Shown here piece by piece: positions 53,580-62,486 of a stretch of DNA of 64,000 bases. The DNA lies in contig CANGUG010000006.1 of NCBI GenBank assembly GCA_947457075.1, positions 1-64,000 on the forward strand, in the 5' to 3' direction. A program made the translations under genes and the position numbers. Source of the stretch: Bacteroidota bacterium (lineage in GTDB: Bacteria > Bacteroidota > Bacteroidia > Chitinophagales > Chitinophagaceae). Positions within the stretch are counted from its first letter, which is position 1; each line of letters starts with the position of its first letter. Below the pieces are notes generated by a model. The model was not told the DNA's origin. It saw only the letters and a program-made list of their open reading frames with translations, and searched no databases.

Positions 53580-54815
53580 TTAATGTAATTTTATCTTTAC
53601 TTTTTCAATCCTTGTCGCGCTAACAGCTATAATTTCAGCATCAAAATGGGCCAAATGGATCAAGGTCCTTAGCTTAGGAATGGTCTCATGATGTTGAATT
53701 AAATACCCGCTTAAGGTTTCGGAGTTTTCAGCAGCGAAATCAATGCCATATTTTTCAGTTAAATAATCTAATTCTAATCGGCCGCTGAAAATATATTCTT
53801 TATTTGATAATTTTTTCTCAATAAATTCTTGCTCATCATATTCGTCATCAATTTCACCAAAAATTTCTTCGAGGACATCTTCCATTGTTACAATACCTGC
53901 TGTTCCGCCGAATTCGTCAACGACCCAAGCGATGCTTTTTCTTTTTTTAGAAAAAAGATTTATTAAATCTGCTGCACTCATGCTTTCAGGTACCAATAAA
54001 ATGGGATGAATAATGGAAGCGATATTTTTTGGTTTTTTAAATAAATCCAACTGATGCACATAGCCCACAATAGTATCTAGGGTTTCATCATATACAATTA
54101 ATTTACTTAATTTGGTTTCAATAAACTCTTTGCTAAGTTCTTCAATAGAAGTGTTTATTTCTACGCCAATAATTTCAGTTCTTGGCACTAGGCATTCTCT
54201 TATTTTTATCTCCGGCAAGCTTAATGCATTTTCAAATAAATCGGTATTCAAGTCCTGTTGATCGGGATTTTCAATTGATTGTTGAACAAAATGGGCTAAA
54301 TCCACTTTAGAGAAAGCTTCTTTCTTATTTAACACTTTAACTTGAAATAAAACGCTTACTACCCATTGAGCGATACTTACCAATATTTTTGTCAAAGGGC
54401 TAAACAATAGGTGAAAAAACTTTGCCAGGTAGGCAAATCGGGAAATCATTGAGCTGGCCCTTGCTTTAAAAATAGCCTTGGGGATGAGTTCTCCTATAAA
54501 TAAAATTACCATGGTTGATAGCACAGTGTTGCCAAATAAAATAGCATACCCTTCCAAAGAGTAAAAATGCCATATATATTTCTCTAGCATTTCCTCGAAC
54601 ATAATACCAAAAACAACCAAAGAAATATTTAATCCAATAAGGCAGGTGCCAATAAATTGTGTTGGGGCTTCTAAAAATTCGGCAATAATTTGTCCTGATG
54701 GATCCCCATTTTTTTTCTTTAATTCTAAACTTAGCCTATTGGCACTCACAAATCCTATCTCATATCCTGAGAAGAATCCAATAAAAACAAGTGAGGCTAA
54801 AATAGAAATTACCAT
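53580..54815 (-). CDS. CNNM/CorC family transporter-like protein
   Basis: A 411-residue protein with an N-terminal CNNM membrane domain (four helices, starting LASLVFIGFFSGYEIGFVSANRL), a CBS pair (IKIRECLVPRTEIIGVEI to VWVVDEFGG-like core) and a CorC_HlyC C-terminal domain. Members are tied to Mg2+ or Co2+ efflux; in Bacteroidota GldE belongs to the same superfamily. I see no feature that settles GldE, and no gldD is adjacent. The gene is 19 bases downstream of the aldo/keto reductase gene. Confidence 0.87.
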   Translation of the reverse strand: MVISILASLVFIGFFSGYEIGFVSANRLSLELKKKNGDPSGQIIAEFLEAPTQFIGTCLIGLNISLVVFGIMFEEMLEKYIWHFYSLEGYAILFGNTVLSTMVILFIGELIPKAIFKARASSMISRFAYLAKFFHLLFSPLTKILVSIAQWVVSVLFQVKVLNKKEAFSKVDLAHFVQQSIENPDQQDLNTDLFENALSLPEIKIRECLVPRTEIIGVEINTSIEELSKEFIETKLSKLIVYDETLDTIVGYVHQLDLFKKPKNIASIIHPILLVPESMSAADLINLFSKKRKSIAWVVDEFGGTAGIVTMEDVLEEIFGEIDDEYDEQEFIEKKLSNKEYIFSGRLELDYLTEKYGIDFAAENSETLSGYLIQHHETIPKLRTLIHLAHFDAEIIAVSATRIEKVKIKLH

Positions 54816-54834
54816 AGTACTGTTATTAATTTAA

Positions 54835-55824
54835 CTACCATTCAGGTAATACAGGTTTTGTTTCAACAATGCTATCTATTTGTTCCATTAATTCCGGAGT
54901 CAGTAATTTTGCCGTTTCAATTGCAGTTAAATTGTCAATTAATTGTTCCTTTTTGGTAGCCCCAAGAATGGCTGTAGTTACATTTGGATTTTTAATACAC
55001 CAAGCAATACTCAAGGAAGCGGTACTTACTTTTAATGCCTTTGCGATAGCGCCTAGTTGTTGCACGCGCTTAATTTTATCTTGCATCACCCATTGGTCTC
55101 TAAGCCATTCAAAGCCTTCTAATTGGAACCTTGAATTGTCCGGAATGCCATCATTGTATTTTCCGGTTAACAATCCAGAAGCCAAAGGACTCCAAATGGT
55201 GGTACCCATACCTACATTTTTAAAAATTTCTAGGTAATCGTTTTCCATTTTATGGCGCTCAAATAAATTGTATTGTGGTTGCTCCATGCTTGGCCCAATC
55301 AATTTGTAATTCGCAGCGACTCTGTGGGCTTCCATAATTTCTACGCCACTCCATTCGCTGGTTCCCCAGTATAAAATTTTACCTTGTTGAATTAAGGTAT
55401 TCATAGTATGTACCACTTCTTCAATAGGGGTGGTTTTGTCTGGACGATGACAAAAATAAAGGTCTAAATAATCGGTTTGTAGCCTTTTTAAAGCTTCGTT
55501 ACAAGCTTCCGTCAAATGTTTCCTGCTAAGTCCAGTTTGATTAGGTTTATTCGCTTTGCCTCTCCACCCAAAATAGGCTTTTGATGAAATAGTGTAGGAA
55601 GTTCTATCCCAGTTTTTTTTACTTAACACACGACCCATCATTTTTTCACTTTCCCCACCTGCATATACTTCTGCGTTATCAAAAAAATTAACTCCATTGT
55701 CATAGGCAATGCCCATTAATTCGTCCGAAATACGGTCGTCTATTTGTTTGTGAAAAGTAACCCAACTTCCAAAGCTTAAAGCGCTTAGTTGTAAGCCTGT
55801 CTTTCCCATTTTTCTGTATTCCAT
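54835..55824 (-). CDS. Aldo/keto reductase (AKR6/YghZ-like)
   Basis: A 329-residue NADPH-dependent reductase with a TIM-barrel fold. The catalytic tetrad is visible: Asp and Tyr in FFDNAEVYAGG, Lys in SSKAYFGW and His in YFCHRPDKTT. The sequence LQLSALSFGSWVTF and the QPQYNLFER segment match the potassium-channel-beta/YghZ type. Substrate is unknown; methylglyoxal is typical of relatives. It is followed by the CNNM gene. Confidence 0.9.
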   Translation of the reverse strand: MEYRKMGKTGLQLSALSFGSWVTFHKQIDDRISDELMGIAYDNGVNFFDNAEVYAGGESEKMMGRVLSKKNWDRTSYTISSKAYFGWRGKANKPNQTGLSRKHLTEACNEALKRLQTDYLDLYFCHRPDKTTPIEEVVHTMNTLIQQGKILYWGTSEWSGVEIMEAHRVAANYKLIGPSMEQPQYNLFERHKMENDYLEIFKNVGMGTTIWSPLASGLLTGKYNDGIPDNSRFQLEGFEWLRDQWVMQDKIKRVQQLGAIAKALKVSTASLSIAWCIKNPNVTTAILGATKKEQLIDNLTAIETAKLLTPELMEQIDSIVETKPVLPEW

Positions 55825-55862
55825 AAATGATGTTTTAATGCAAAATCAGTTTTATTTCAAAA

Positions 55863-56450
55863 TTAATTAAATGCACTTGTGTCGGTAATAATGGCGAAAC
55901 TATTTGCCTGTGGTTTGAAAATGGTAATATCTGTTAAGTCCTGATTGGCTTCAAATCCCAATCCATAAATTTTAGATATTGGGTTATGCTGTTTAATTAC
56001 CACTTCTTTATCGGTGTGAAACTTATTGGTACTTTGTTCCCAATACATTTCTTTACACCAAAGTGTATCGCCCATAATATTATATACAATTACATCTCCC
56101 TTTAAAAAAAATTTATTTTCCTCTTGAATATACTTTGCATATTTAGCACTTAACTTGCTTTCTACTTTAGCGCTATCCTTAAAAAAGTCAACATTAATGG
56201 TATTGGGAAATTCTACCATTTGCCCACTATCCACTAAATACTTTTTCATAATGGGCGCAGTCATTTTCGCAGTCATTCTACCTGTTTCACTCATGTAAAT
56301 GGAAACATTTTTTCCTATATCAATTCCGCCTACATTACTGCTTAAGGCCTTCACATCATTAATATTATTTTCACATGCAAGCATAAAAAAGCAGCTACAT
56401 ATTAAGGTAACTGCTAAAAATATTTTTATATCATTTTTATTATTAGTCAT
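55863..56450 (-). CDS. lptC: LPS export periplasmic protein LptC
   Basis: A 195-residue lipopolysaccharide-transport protein. A hydrophobic N-terminus (FLAVTLICSCFFMLAC) is followed by the beta-jellyroll LptC domain (SNVGGIDIGKNVSIYMSETGRM, VDFFKDSAKVESKL, FFLKGDVIVYNIMGDTLW, EVVIKQHNPISKIYG). In this lineage the N-terminal Cys suggests a lipoprotein-type anchor. The ATG at 56450 sits inside the stop region of the preceding OMP gene (8-base overlap ATGACTAA). The longer start at 56477 is rejected. Confidence 0.85.
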   Translation of the reverse strand: MTNNKNDIKIFLAVTLICSCFFMLACENNINDVKALSSNVGGIDIGKNVSIYMSETGRMTAKMTAPIMKKYLVDSGQMVEFPNTINVDFFKDSAKVESKLSAKYAKYIQEENKFFLKGDVIVYNIMGDTLWCKEMYWEQSTNKFHTDKEVVIKQHNPISKIYGLGFEANQDLTDITIFKPQANSFAIITDTSAFN

Positions 56451-57825
56451 ATTTGCGTTTGTTAAACCAGATATCACTTAAACTATATCCAAAAGTAAAT
56501 TGAAAAAAGTTTTCTTGATAACTATTCAAATTACTTCCACGCTTCCCAAATTGAAATGCTAAGTTAAGTAAAGAAAATTGGTAATCATAGGATCTGTATT
56601 TTCTAATTGGCAAACCTGCTCCAAATGTAAAAGCACTTACTTTTAAACCATTTTGATCAATATTGATATAGTCTTTCCCTGTATTAAACCCAGCTCGGTA
56701 AGTAACCGTGGACCAGTAGTTTTCATAATCTAGCGGATTGGGACAAAATTGAACACCTATCCTAGCCATGTATGCATCAGATAACTGGTCCCTTTGTCCA
56801 TAAAAACTATAGTTGTTTTGCCAATTGGATCTATCATATTGTAATCCAATAACCCATTGATCGTAAACACCACTATTGCTAACCTGCTTTTTGTGCAAGG
56901 TAATACCCGCTGTGTACATGCCTGGTATTTTAATTTTACCTGGATTATTCACCGATAAGGATACGGTATCTAAGGGTGCCTCTGTTCCAATGGTAAATGA
57001 TCCAGTTGACCTTAGTATATCCTGTTTGCCTGATAAAGTTTGATTTAATGAAGCAGTTGCTCCGTAGCTTAAAGTATATTCTGTTTTGTCCGTTGGTAAT
57101 TTATGTGCAACTGTTTTTAAAGTAATGTCTCCTGCAATACCCAACTGTAAAAATACGCCACCAATTAAGGTGTTGGTACTAGATTGTGATTGATAAAACG
57201 AAGTAGAGTCGCTATTAAAAATAAAGGACTTAATATTTTCGATTCTCTTTTTACCGAAATTATAACCCGTATTCAATCCTACACTAAATTTTTTCCAACT
57301 TTTTCCGAAACCAATGAAAGCTTGATTAAGACCACCTTGTCCAATATAGTTATTCACTACTGAATCCCCTGATGGCAATGGTTTTAATTCAACCACCGAA
57401 TAATTAATTTGGGTTAAAGGTCTTAAGCCAAAAGCCAAACCCATTCTTTTAGTTTTATCTATTGGCAATCCTACTGCCAAATAGTTGGGCACAAAATAAT
57501 TAGAATTAAATTCTGCAACCGGTGTTTGTCTTCTTAAAGAGTTGGTGGTTAAATTCATGCCTATGTCAAAAGTGGTCATGTATAAACTACCGTAGGATGC
57601 TGGGTTATTAAAATTCAAACTTTGTCCAAAAGTACCATTCATACTACTCGTGTAGGCGGCGGTAAGTCCCCCTAAGGCTTGACTGCTTGCATTTTGGCTA
57701 TTGTACACTTCGTTTCCTAATCCGTATCTTGAAAATGGAGAATTAATTTGGGCTTTAGCTGGAAACAGCAGAACAACTAAAACAAGGGAGGGTATGAGCC
57801 TAAGTATTTTTTTCACAAATCGCAT
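56443..57825 (-). CDS. Outer-membrane beta-barrel protein, porin-like
   Basis: A 460-residue outer-membrane protein with a signal peptide (SLVLVVLLFPAKAQ) and N-terminal sequence INSPFSRYGLGNEVYNSQNA. Repeated amphipathic strands extend to an aromatic C-terminus (FFQFTFGYSLSDIWF). The form recalls the FadL/OmpP1-like proteins that often stand between coaX and lptC in Bacteroidota, but the sequence match to a named family is not certain. It overlaps coaX by 26 bases and lptC by 8, so the three probably form one operon. Confidence 0.75.
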   Translation of the reverse strand: MRFVKKILRLIPSLVLVVLLFPAKAQINSPFSRYGLGNEVYNSQNASSQALGGLTAAYTSSMNGTFGQSLNFNNPASYGSLYMTTFDIGMNLTTNSLRRQTPVAEFNSNYFVPNYLAVGLPIDKTKRMGLAFGLRPLTQINYSVVELKPLPSGDSVVNNYIGQGGLNQAFIGFGKSWKKFSVGLNTGYNFGKKRIENIKSFIFNSDSTSFYQSQSSTNTLIGGVFLQLGIAGDITLKTVAHKLPTDKTEYTLSYGATASLNQTLSGKQDILRSTGSFTIGTEAPLDTVSLSVNNPGKIKIPGMYTAGITLHKKQVSNSGVYDQWVIGLQYDRSNWQNNYSFYGQRDQLSDAYMARIGVQFCPNPLDYENYWSTVTYRAGFNTGKDYINIDQNGLKVSAFTFGAGLPIRKYRSYDYQFSLLNLAFQFGKRGSNLNSYQENFFQFTFGYSLSDIWFNKRKYD

Positions 57826-58525
57826 AAAGTCCTTTAAATATTAAATTTTGGTCGGCAAATATCCTTTTTTTTAAGTGAGGCGCAAAATAACAAATGTCCC
57901 CACCGGTTAATAGCACGTTAAAGTTGGCATATTTTTCCTCGTAAGCACTGATTATCCCATCAATTTCGGCTGAAATGCCTAAAATAACGCCACTTAAGAG
58001 GTTGGTTTTTGTGTCATAACCCAATAAACTAAACTCATTGGAGGCTTGAATAAGGGGCAAAAGTGCCGTTTGTTCATGCATGGCTTTGAACCGCATATTC
58101 ATTCCGGGAGAAATGCTGCCGCCCAGGAATTCATGCCCGATACTCACGAAATTATAGGTAATACAAGTACCTAGGGAAATGACTAAATTATGCTGATGGG
58201 GGTATAAATCCACCGCTGCAGCGACTAAAGCCAGTCTATCAGCACCAATGGTTTCAGGTTTGCCCACGGGCGTGGTAAAATTTATACTTGTTTGGGGTCC
58301 CAATAAATGGAACTTGGTTTTTTGGGCTAAATGGGTTTCGATGGCCTTATCGTGGTGAATAACGGATGAAAGGATGGATTTACTTGGCTTCCATTGGTCC
58401 AATAAAGCGGCTATTTCGGCGATATCCCCCTTGGTAAAAACAACGGTTTCTACCAGCTCATTTTCACTAAAAATGGCTGCTTTTAGTCGGGTATTGCCAA
58501 AATCAAAACAAATCGTAGTTGACAT
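57800..58525 (-). CDS. coaX: Type III pantothenate kinase
   Basis: CoaX phosphorylates pantothenate in coenzyme A synthesis. The 241-residue protein has the ASKHA nucleotide loop CFDFGNTRLKAAIF, the GADR motif (PETIGADRLALVAA), SLGTCITYNF and the GGSISPGMNMR loop, all CoaX landmarks. Its 3' end overlaps the porin-like gene by 26 bases. Confidence 0.95.
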   Translation of the reverse strand: MSTTICFDFGNTRLKAAIFSENELVETVVFTKGDIAEIAALLDQWKPSKSILSSVIHHDKAIETHLAQKTKFHLLGPQTSINFTTPVGKPETIGADRLALVAAAVDLYPHQHNLVISLGTCITYNFVSIGHEFLGGSISPGMNMRFKAMHEQTALLPLIQASNEFSLLGYDTKTNLLSGVILGISAEIDGIISAYEEKYANFNVLLTGGDICYFAPHLKKRIFADQNLIFKGLYAICEKNT

Positions 58526-58630
58526 AAGGATAGTTCAGGTTCAAATTTAATCCGTTTAAGGCAAAGTTTGCTTAAAACAATAGGCAAGTTGCAAAAGATT
58601 TCGGTTATTTGAAGAACAAATGAAAAGGAT

Positions 58631-59506
58631 ATGAAGATAGCAGGATTTACCATTATCAAAAATGCGGTCGTAAACGATTTTCCGATAGTAGAAGCCATCC
58701 AGTCCATACTTCCAGTGGTAGATGAAATGATTGTACTTATTGGAGATTCAACCGATGAAACCATTGCATTAATTGAGTCCATTGGCAATCCTAAAATTAA
58801 AATTCATCATTCCATTTGGGACAAGCATTTAAGAAAAGGAGGATCTGTGTTAGCCGTTGAAACCAATAAAGCTTTTCAATTGATTGATGATTCATTTACA
58901 TGGGCATTTTATATTCAGGGCGATGAGGTAGTTCATGAAAAATACCATGCAGCTATTAAAGCCGCTTGTAATGAATACAAGGATGACCTTGCAGTGCAGG
59001 GGTTATTGTTTAGGTATAAACATTTTTTTGGCACCTACGATTATGTGGGAGACAGTAGAAAATGGTATGCACATGAAACAAGAATTATTAGAAACAATAA
59101 AGCAATTAGTGCCTATAAGGATGCACAAGGATTTAGAATAGGCAATGCCAAGTTGTCCGTAGCTGCCATTGACGCAAGTATCTATCATTATGGGTGGGTG
59201 AAAAGTCCAGTGCAAATGCGTAAAAAACAAAAAGAGAGTGCTACTTTTTGGAATGATGATACCAAAATGCAAGAGATTATTTCAAGCCCAGATTATTATG
59301 ACTTTTCGGGTTTTGATTCTTTAGAAAAATTTACAGGCACTCATCCTCAAGTGATGACAGAAAGAATTCGTCAAAAAAATTGGGCGATAGATTTAGATAT
59401 TTCCAAAAAGAATTTCTCTTTTAAAAATAGAGTTTTATATTATTTTGAAAAATGGACAGGAATAAGACCATTTGATTTTAGAAATCATAAAATTGTTAGA
59501 CCCTAA
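58631..59506 (+). CDS. Glycosyltransferase family 2-like protein
   Basis: A 291-residue cytosolic glycosyltransferase of the GT-A fold. It has the N-terminal strand KIAGFTIIKNAVVNDFPIVE, the SVDE-like IVLIGDSTDETIAL, the acidic region FYIQGDEVVHEK in place of DXD, and helices ending with FYYEKWTGIRP-like aromatic residues. It resembles WaaE-type sugar transferases. The stop overlaps the next start by one base, so it is coupled with the MeaB-type GTPase. Confidence 0.82.
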   Translation: MKIAGFTIIKNAVVNDFPIVEAIQSILPVVDEMIVLIGDSTDETIALIESIGNPKIKIHHSIWDKHLRKGGSVLAVETNKAFQLIDDSFTWAFYIQGDEVVHEKYHAAIKAACNEYKDDLAVQGLLFRYKHFFGTYDYVGDSRKWYAHETRIIRNNKAISAYKDAQGFRIGNAKLSVAAIDASIYHYGWVKSPVQMRKKQKESATFWNDDTKMQEIISSPDYYDFSGFDSLEKFTGTHPQVMTERIRQKNWAIDLDISKKNFSFKNRVLYYFEKWTGIRPFDFRNHKIVRP

Positions 59507-60243
59507 TGATGTATGCTATTCATGATATTAACAATGGAGTAAGCAAGGGTGATTTTTTGGCATTGTCAAAAACAATTACGCATATTGAAAATCAACAAGC
59601 AGGTGCCAGTGACTTTTTGCAAAATTTACCGAGCCATAAAGTTCCAGTAATAGGAATTACGGGTCCTCCGGGAGCCGGGAAAAGTACCCTTATTGCAGCT
59701 GTCATTGGCGCATTGGTGCAGGAAGGTAAAAAAATTGCAGTGTTGTCGGTGGACCCAAGTTCGGTATTGCATAATGGTGCATTACTGGGGGATAGAATTA
59801 GAATGAGGGATTGGTATTTGCATCCTTCAGTATTTATTAGATCATTGGCCACTAGGGGGCATTTAGGGGGACTCACCCATTGTATTGAGGACGTTGTTAA
59901 ATTACTTCGATCAGCAGGCTTTGATTATATTATTTTAGAAACGGTAGGGGTAGGGCAATCCGAAGTGCAAGTAGCCAAAATTGCCTATCCAACAATTCTT
60001 GTATTGGTGCCAGAGGCTGGGGATGAAATTCAAATGATGAAATCCGGGTTATTTGAAGTGGCTAATATTTATGTAGTGAACAAAGTGGATCGACCTGAGG
60101 CACAAAAATTTGTCAATCATCTTAAGCAATCATTATCAGAAAGAGCTACCAACCACGATAAACCGAATTTGGTCCAAACTATTGCGAGCACTGGATTTGG
60201 CGTAGATGAATTATTGAATACAATAAAAGCATATGAGCAATAA
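59506..60243 (+). CDS. meaB: MeaB/ArgK-type GTPase, short form
   Basis: A G3E family GTPase of the MeaB type, chaperone of adenosylcobalamin-dependent methylmalonyl-CoA mutase. G1 is GPPGAGKS (residues 53-60), switch region DPSSVLHNGALLGDRIRM, G3-like ETVGVGQSEVQV and G4 NKVD. The conserved RGHLGGLT is present. It has 245 residues against ~320 in typical MeaB, and ends about 15 residues after G5, missing the C-terminal dimerisation arm. Start ATG overlaps the glycosyltransferase stop (TAATG); the stop overlaps the GT87 start by 11 bases. No mutase is in the window. Confidence 0.85.
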   Translation: MMYAIHDINNGVSKGDFLALSKTITHIENQQAGASDFLQNLPSHKVPVIGITGPPGAGKSTLIAAVIGALVQEGKKIAVLSVDPSSVLHNGALLGDRIRMRDWYLHPSVFIRSLATRGHLGGLTHCIEDVVKLLRSAGFDYIILETVGVGQSEVQVAKIAYPTILVLVPEAGDEIQMMKSGLFEVANIYVVNKVDRPEAQKFVNHLKQSLSERATNHDKPNLVQTIASTGFGVDELLNTIKAYEQ

Positions 60244-61423
60244 TAAATTTAAGTTAAGCAGTATTATAGAGCACAATAAAATTGCCACTTCGGTTTGGTT
60301 TGGTCTTGTTGCCATTGCTTTGATCATTGCGGTGAAGGGGGATGCGTATAATAATTTTATTATTTTCAAACAGTCTTATTTTCATTTAAAAAACAATACC
60401 AATTTATACCTTGAATACATCAATGAATACAAGGACCATTATTATTACAGTCCAAGCTTTGCTATTTTAGTGGCGCCCTTTTCCTATATGCCTCCATTCA
60501 TTGGTGCACTTGTATGGGGATTTTTTGATGCCGGTATTTTGTACTATGCAATTAGGCAACTGCCTATCAAAGACAAGTATCAAAATTTTATTTTGCTTTT
60601 ATCTGCTAATGAAATGATGAATGCAGCTTCTAATTTACAAAGCAATGGAATTATGGCAGCCACCATTATTTTGTCTTTTGTTTTTTTGCTGAGACAAAAG
60701 GAAGTGTTATCTACCGGGATGATTTTATTGGGCTTTTTTATTAAATTATATAGTATCACTGGCTTGGCCTTTTTCTTTTTTAGCAAGCATAAGAAAAAAT
60801 TTATTTTCTATTTTATGTTGTGGGCGATCTTAATGATATCCTTACCATTATTGGTTATTCATCCCGACGAATTAGTGCAATGTTATAAGGACTGGTCTGC
60901 TGCTTTAAGCTTAAAATCTAATTTTGATATAACGATGCCCATGCATCAAAATATGGTGGATATTACCTTGCAGGGAATGGTAAAAAGAGTTTTCAATTTA
61001 CCCCATTTGGTAAAATGGTATTTTATTATTCCAGCATTAATTGTATTTGCTGGGCAGTATTTATATAAAGCCTATTTTAGTCATCCCATATACAGGTTGT
61101 ATATATTATGCTCGGTTTTATTATTCATAATTGTTTTTAATACGGGTACGGAGTCGCCCACGTATATTATTGGCGTACCCGCTATTTGTTTATGGTATGT
61201 TTTACAAGAAAAAACAAAATGGAACAACCTACTATTTATCGTTTCCATTTTCTTTTCAAGTTTCTCTTATTCCGATTTATTTACCCCTTGGCTAAGAACG
61301 CATATAATGATTCCGTATGCATTAAAAGTAGTAGGCTGTTTTATTATTTGGGTGACCATTGCTTTTCAAATTTATACAAAGCAATTCCTCAAGCTGCGCT
61401 TGGATCGACTCAGCATTCGTTAG
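60233..61423 (+). CDS. Glycosyltransferase family 87 / DUF2029-like membrane protein
   Basis: A 396-residue integral membrane protein with about ten hydrophobic helices. After the first helix comes FIIFKQSYFHLKNNTNLYL and a YYYSPSFAILVAPFSYMPP stretch typical of GT-C mannosyltransferases of family 87 (DUF2029). Such enzymes move sugars from lipid-linked donors on the outer face of the inner membrane. Its start overlaps the MeaB-type gene by 11 bases. Confidence 0.8.
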   Translation: MSNNKFKLSSIIEHNKIATSVWFGLVAIALIIAVKGDAYNNFIIFKQSYFHLKNNTNLYLEYINEYKDHYYYSPSFAILVAPFSYMPPFIGALVWGFFDAGILYYAIRQLPIKDKYQNFILLLSANEMMNAASNLQSNGIMAATIILSFVFLLRQKEVLSTGMILLGFFIKLYSITGLAFFFFSKHKKKFIFYFMLWAILMISLPLLVIHPDELVQCYKDWSAALSLKSNFDITMPMHQNMVDITLQGMVKRVFNLPHLVKWYFIIPALIVFAGQYLYKAYFSHPIYRLYILCSVLLFIIVFNTGTESPTYIIGVPAICLWYVLQEKTKWNNLLFIVSIFFSSFSYSDLFTPWLRTHIMIPYALKVVGCFIIWVTIAFQIYTKQFLKLRLDRLSIR

Positions 61424-61478
61424 AGATTTGACAACGAGTGTGATTGGAAAAATAAATTAATGCAGCAACGCTTTGCAG

Positions 61479-61685
61479 TTAGGACTGTTTTTCGTTCCTC
61501 CACCATTTAAAGGCGATATAACCCATAATGGCAAATGGCATTGCAGCCAAATACAAAACACCACCGTTAAACCCCCTTCCAGCGTCCTCACCCATTTGAC
61601 TGGCAGTTTTAGTACAAATAGCGCATTGCGCGAATAAACTGGCGGTATAAGCCTGTAAAAGGAGTATTATAAATAAACGCTTCAT
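61479..61685 (-). CDS. Small CxxC membrane protein
   Basis: A 68-residue protein with a signal-like N-terminus (LFIILLLQAYTASLFAQ), then CAIC, Gly-rich GRGFNGGVLYLAAMP and a membrane helix ending KWWRNEKQS. The mature N-terminus begins at or next to the CxxC pair, which could be redox-active or bind metal. I recall similar short unnamed proteins in Bacteroidota but no function. It is 74 bases downstream of the THX gene on the same strand. Confidence 0.7.
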   Translation of the reverse strand: MKRLFIILLLQAYTASLFAQCAICTKTASQMGEDAGRGFNGGVLYLAAMPFAIMGYIAFKWWRNEKQS

Positions 61686-61708
61686 AGGGCAAAATTACAA
61701 TAAAAAAA

Positions 61709-61733
61709 CCCGAACATACCAAAGCAGTTCGGG
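61709..61733 (-). terminator. Terminator after the THX gene
   Basis: On the minus strand CCCGAAC and GTTCGGG form a 7-base-pair stem around an 11-base loop, followed by a run of seven T. It lies 26 bases past the THX stop. Confidence 0.75.
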
Positions 61734-61759
61734 GAATCTTATTTTAAACGCAAATTGGA

Positions 61760-61873
61760 TTATGCGCTCACTTTAGTCGCTTTTTTAGCTTTGGTTGTCT
61801 TGTGTGGTCTGCTCTTTCCGAAAGAACCTAAGAATCTTTTACCTTTTGCTGTTTTTTTATCTCCTCTACCCAT
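61760..61873 (-). CDS. 30S ribosomal protein THX
   Basis: A 37-residue very basic protein (MGRGDKKTAKGKRFLGSFG... SRPHKTTKAKKATKVSA). The start MGRGDKK, the middle FGKSRPHK and the size match ribosomal protein bTHX, which stabilises the head of the small subunit and is widespread in Bacteroidota. The gene is too short for most gene finders. Confidence 0.88.
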   Translation of the reverse strand: MGRGDKKTAKGKRFLGSFGKSRPHKTTKAKKATKVSA

Positions 61874-61910
61874 AATAATGTGTTTTTTAGTGATTGGATG
61901 ACAAAAATAA

Positions 61911-61938
61911 AAAAACCCCCTGATAAAAGGGGGTTTTT
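61911..61938. terminator. Terminator between the HU gene and THX
   Basis: AAAAACCCCC and GGGGGTTTTT form a 10-base-pair stem around an 8-base loop, 18 bases past the HU stop on the minus strand. Confidence 0.85.
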
Positions 61939-61956
61939 ATTGAAATAAATTTCAAA

Positions 61957-62226
61957 TTACAATTTGCCGCTTAATTCTTTACCAGCCTTGAATTTTGCAA
62001 CTTTTTTAGCTTTGATCTTGATAGTAGCACCAGTTTGTGGGTTACGACCAGTTCTAGCAGCACGCTTAGATACTGAGAAAGTACCAAAACCTACTAAAGT
62101 TACTTTATCACCTTTTTTCAAAGATTTAGTTACTGCTTCAATAAAAGCATCTAAAGCTGCGTTAGCTGATGTTTTTGGTAAATCTGCGCTGTCCGCGATG
62201 TGCGCGATTAATTCTGCTTTGTTCAT
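61957..62226 (-). CDS. HU family DNA-binding protein
   Basis: An 89-residue nucleoid protein: [39 protein letters not shown], then [26 protein letters not shown]. All are hallmarks of HU, which bends and compacts DNA as a dimer. The ATG at 62226 is chosen; the longest frame to 62343 adds a basic, unrelated N-terminus. A TAAATTTG element is 33 bases upstream. Confidence 0.95.
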   Translation of the reverse strand: MNKAELIAHIADSADLPKTSANAALDAFIEAVTKSLKKGDKVTLVGFGTFSVSKRAARTGRNPQTGATIKIKAKKVAKFKAGKELSGKL

Positions 62227-62258
62227 AGATGTGTTTTTTATAGTTTTAAACGATAGAA

Positions 62259-62266
62259 CAAATTTA
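62259..62266 (-). promoter_or_regulatory. Candidate -7 promoter element of the HU gene
   Basis: The minus strand reads TAAATTTG, matching TAnnTTTG. The leader to the HU ATG would be about 25 bases. The -33 region has only a weak TTCG. Confidence 0.4.
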
Positions 62267-62421
62267 TTGGGTTTTATGAAACGAAAAAATATTTTGCCAT
62301 TTATTTTTAATTTTATTTTTCCACTAAAACCCTTAAATAGCAAGGTTTTCCCGCCAAAATACGGGGAATATGTTTAATATCCTATTTCACGAAAAATCAT
62401 TGAAACCCTTGATTTCATTGG

Positions 62422-62446
62422 ATTTCAGGTAATATTTGCCTGAAAT
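62422..62446. promoter_or_regulatory. Inverted repeat in the intergenic DNA upstream of HU
   Basis: ATTTCAGG and CCTGAAAT form a perfect 8-base inverted repeat with a 9-base spacer, in the 260-base gap between HU and the DUF4286 gene. It may end the DUF4286 transcript or be an operator-like site for HU. No T-run follows, so a terminator is less likely. Confidence 0.35.
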
Positions 62447-62486
62447 ATAGGCTAGTAGCGACTTGTAGCCAATAAACTATCCACAA

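Noticed and set aside
59506..60243. Frameshift in the MeaB-type gene
   Set aside because: The G domain is intact and the stop is embedded in a plausible overlap with GT87; downstream sequence in other frames is the GT87 protein, not the missing arm.
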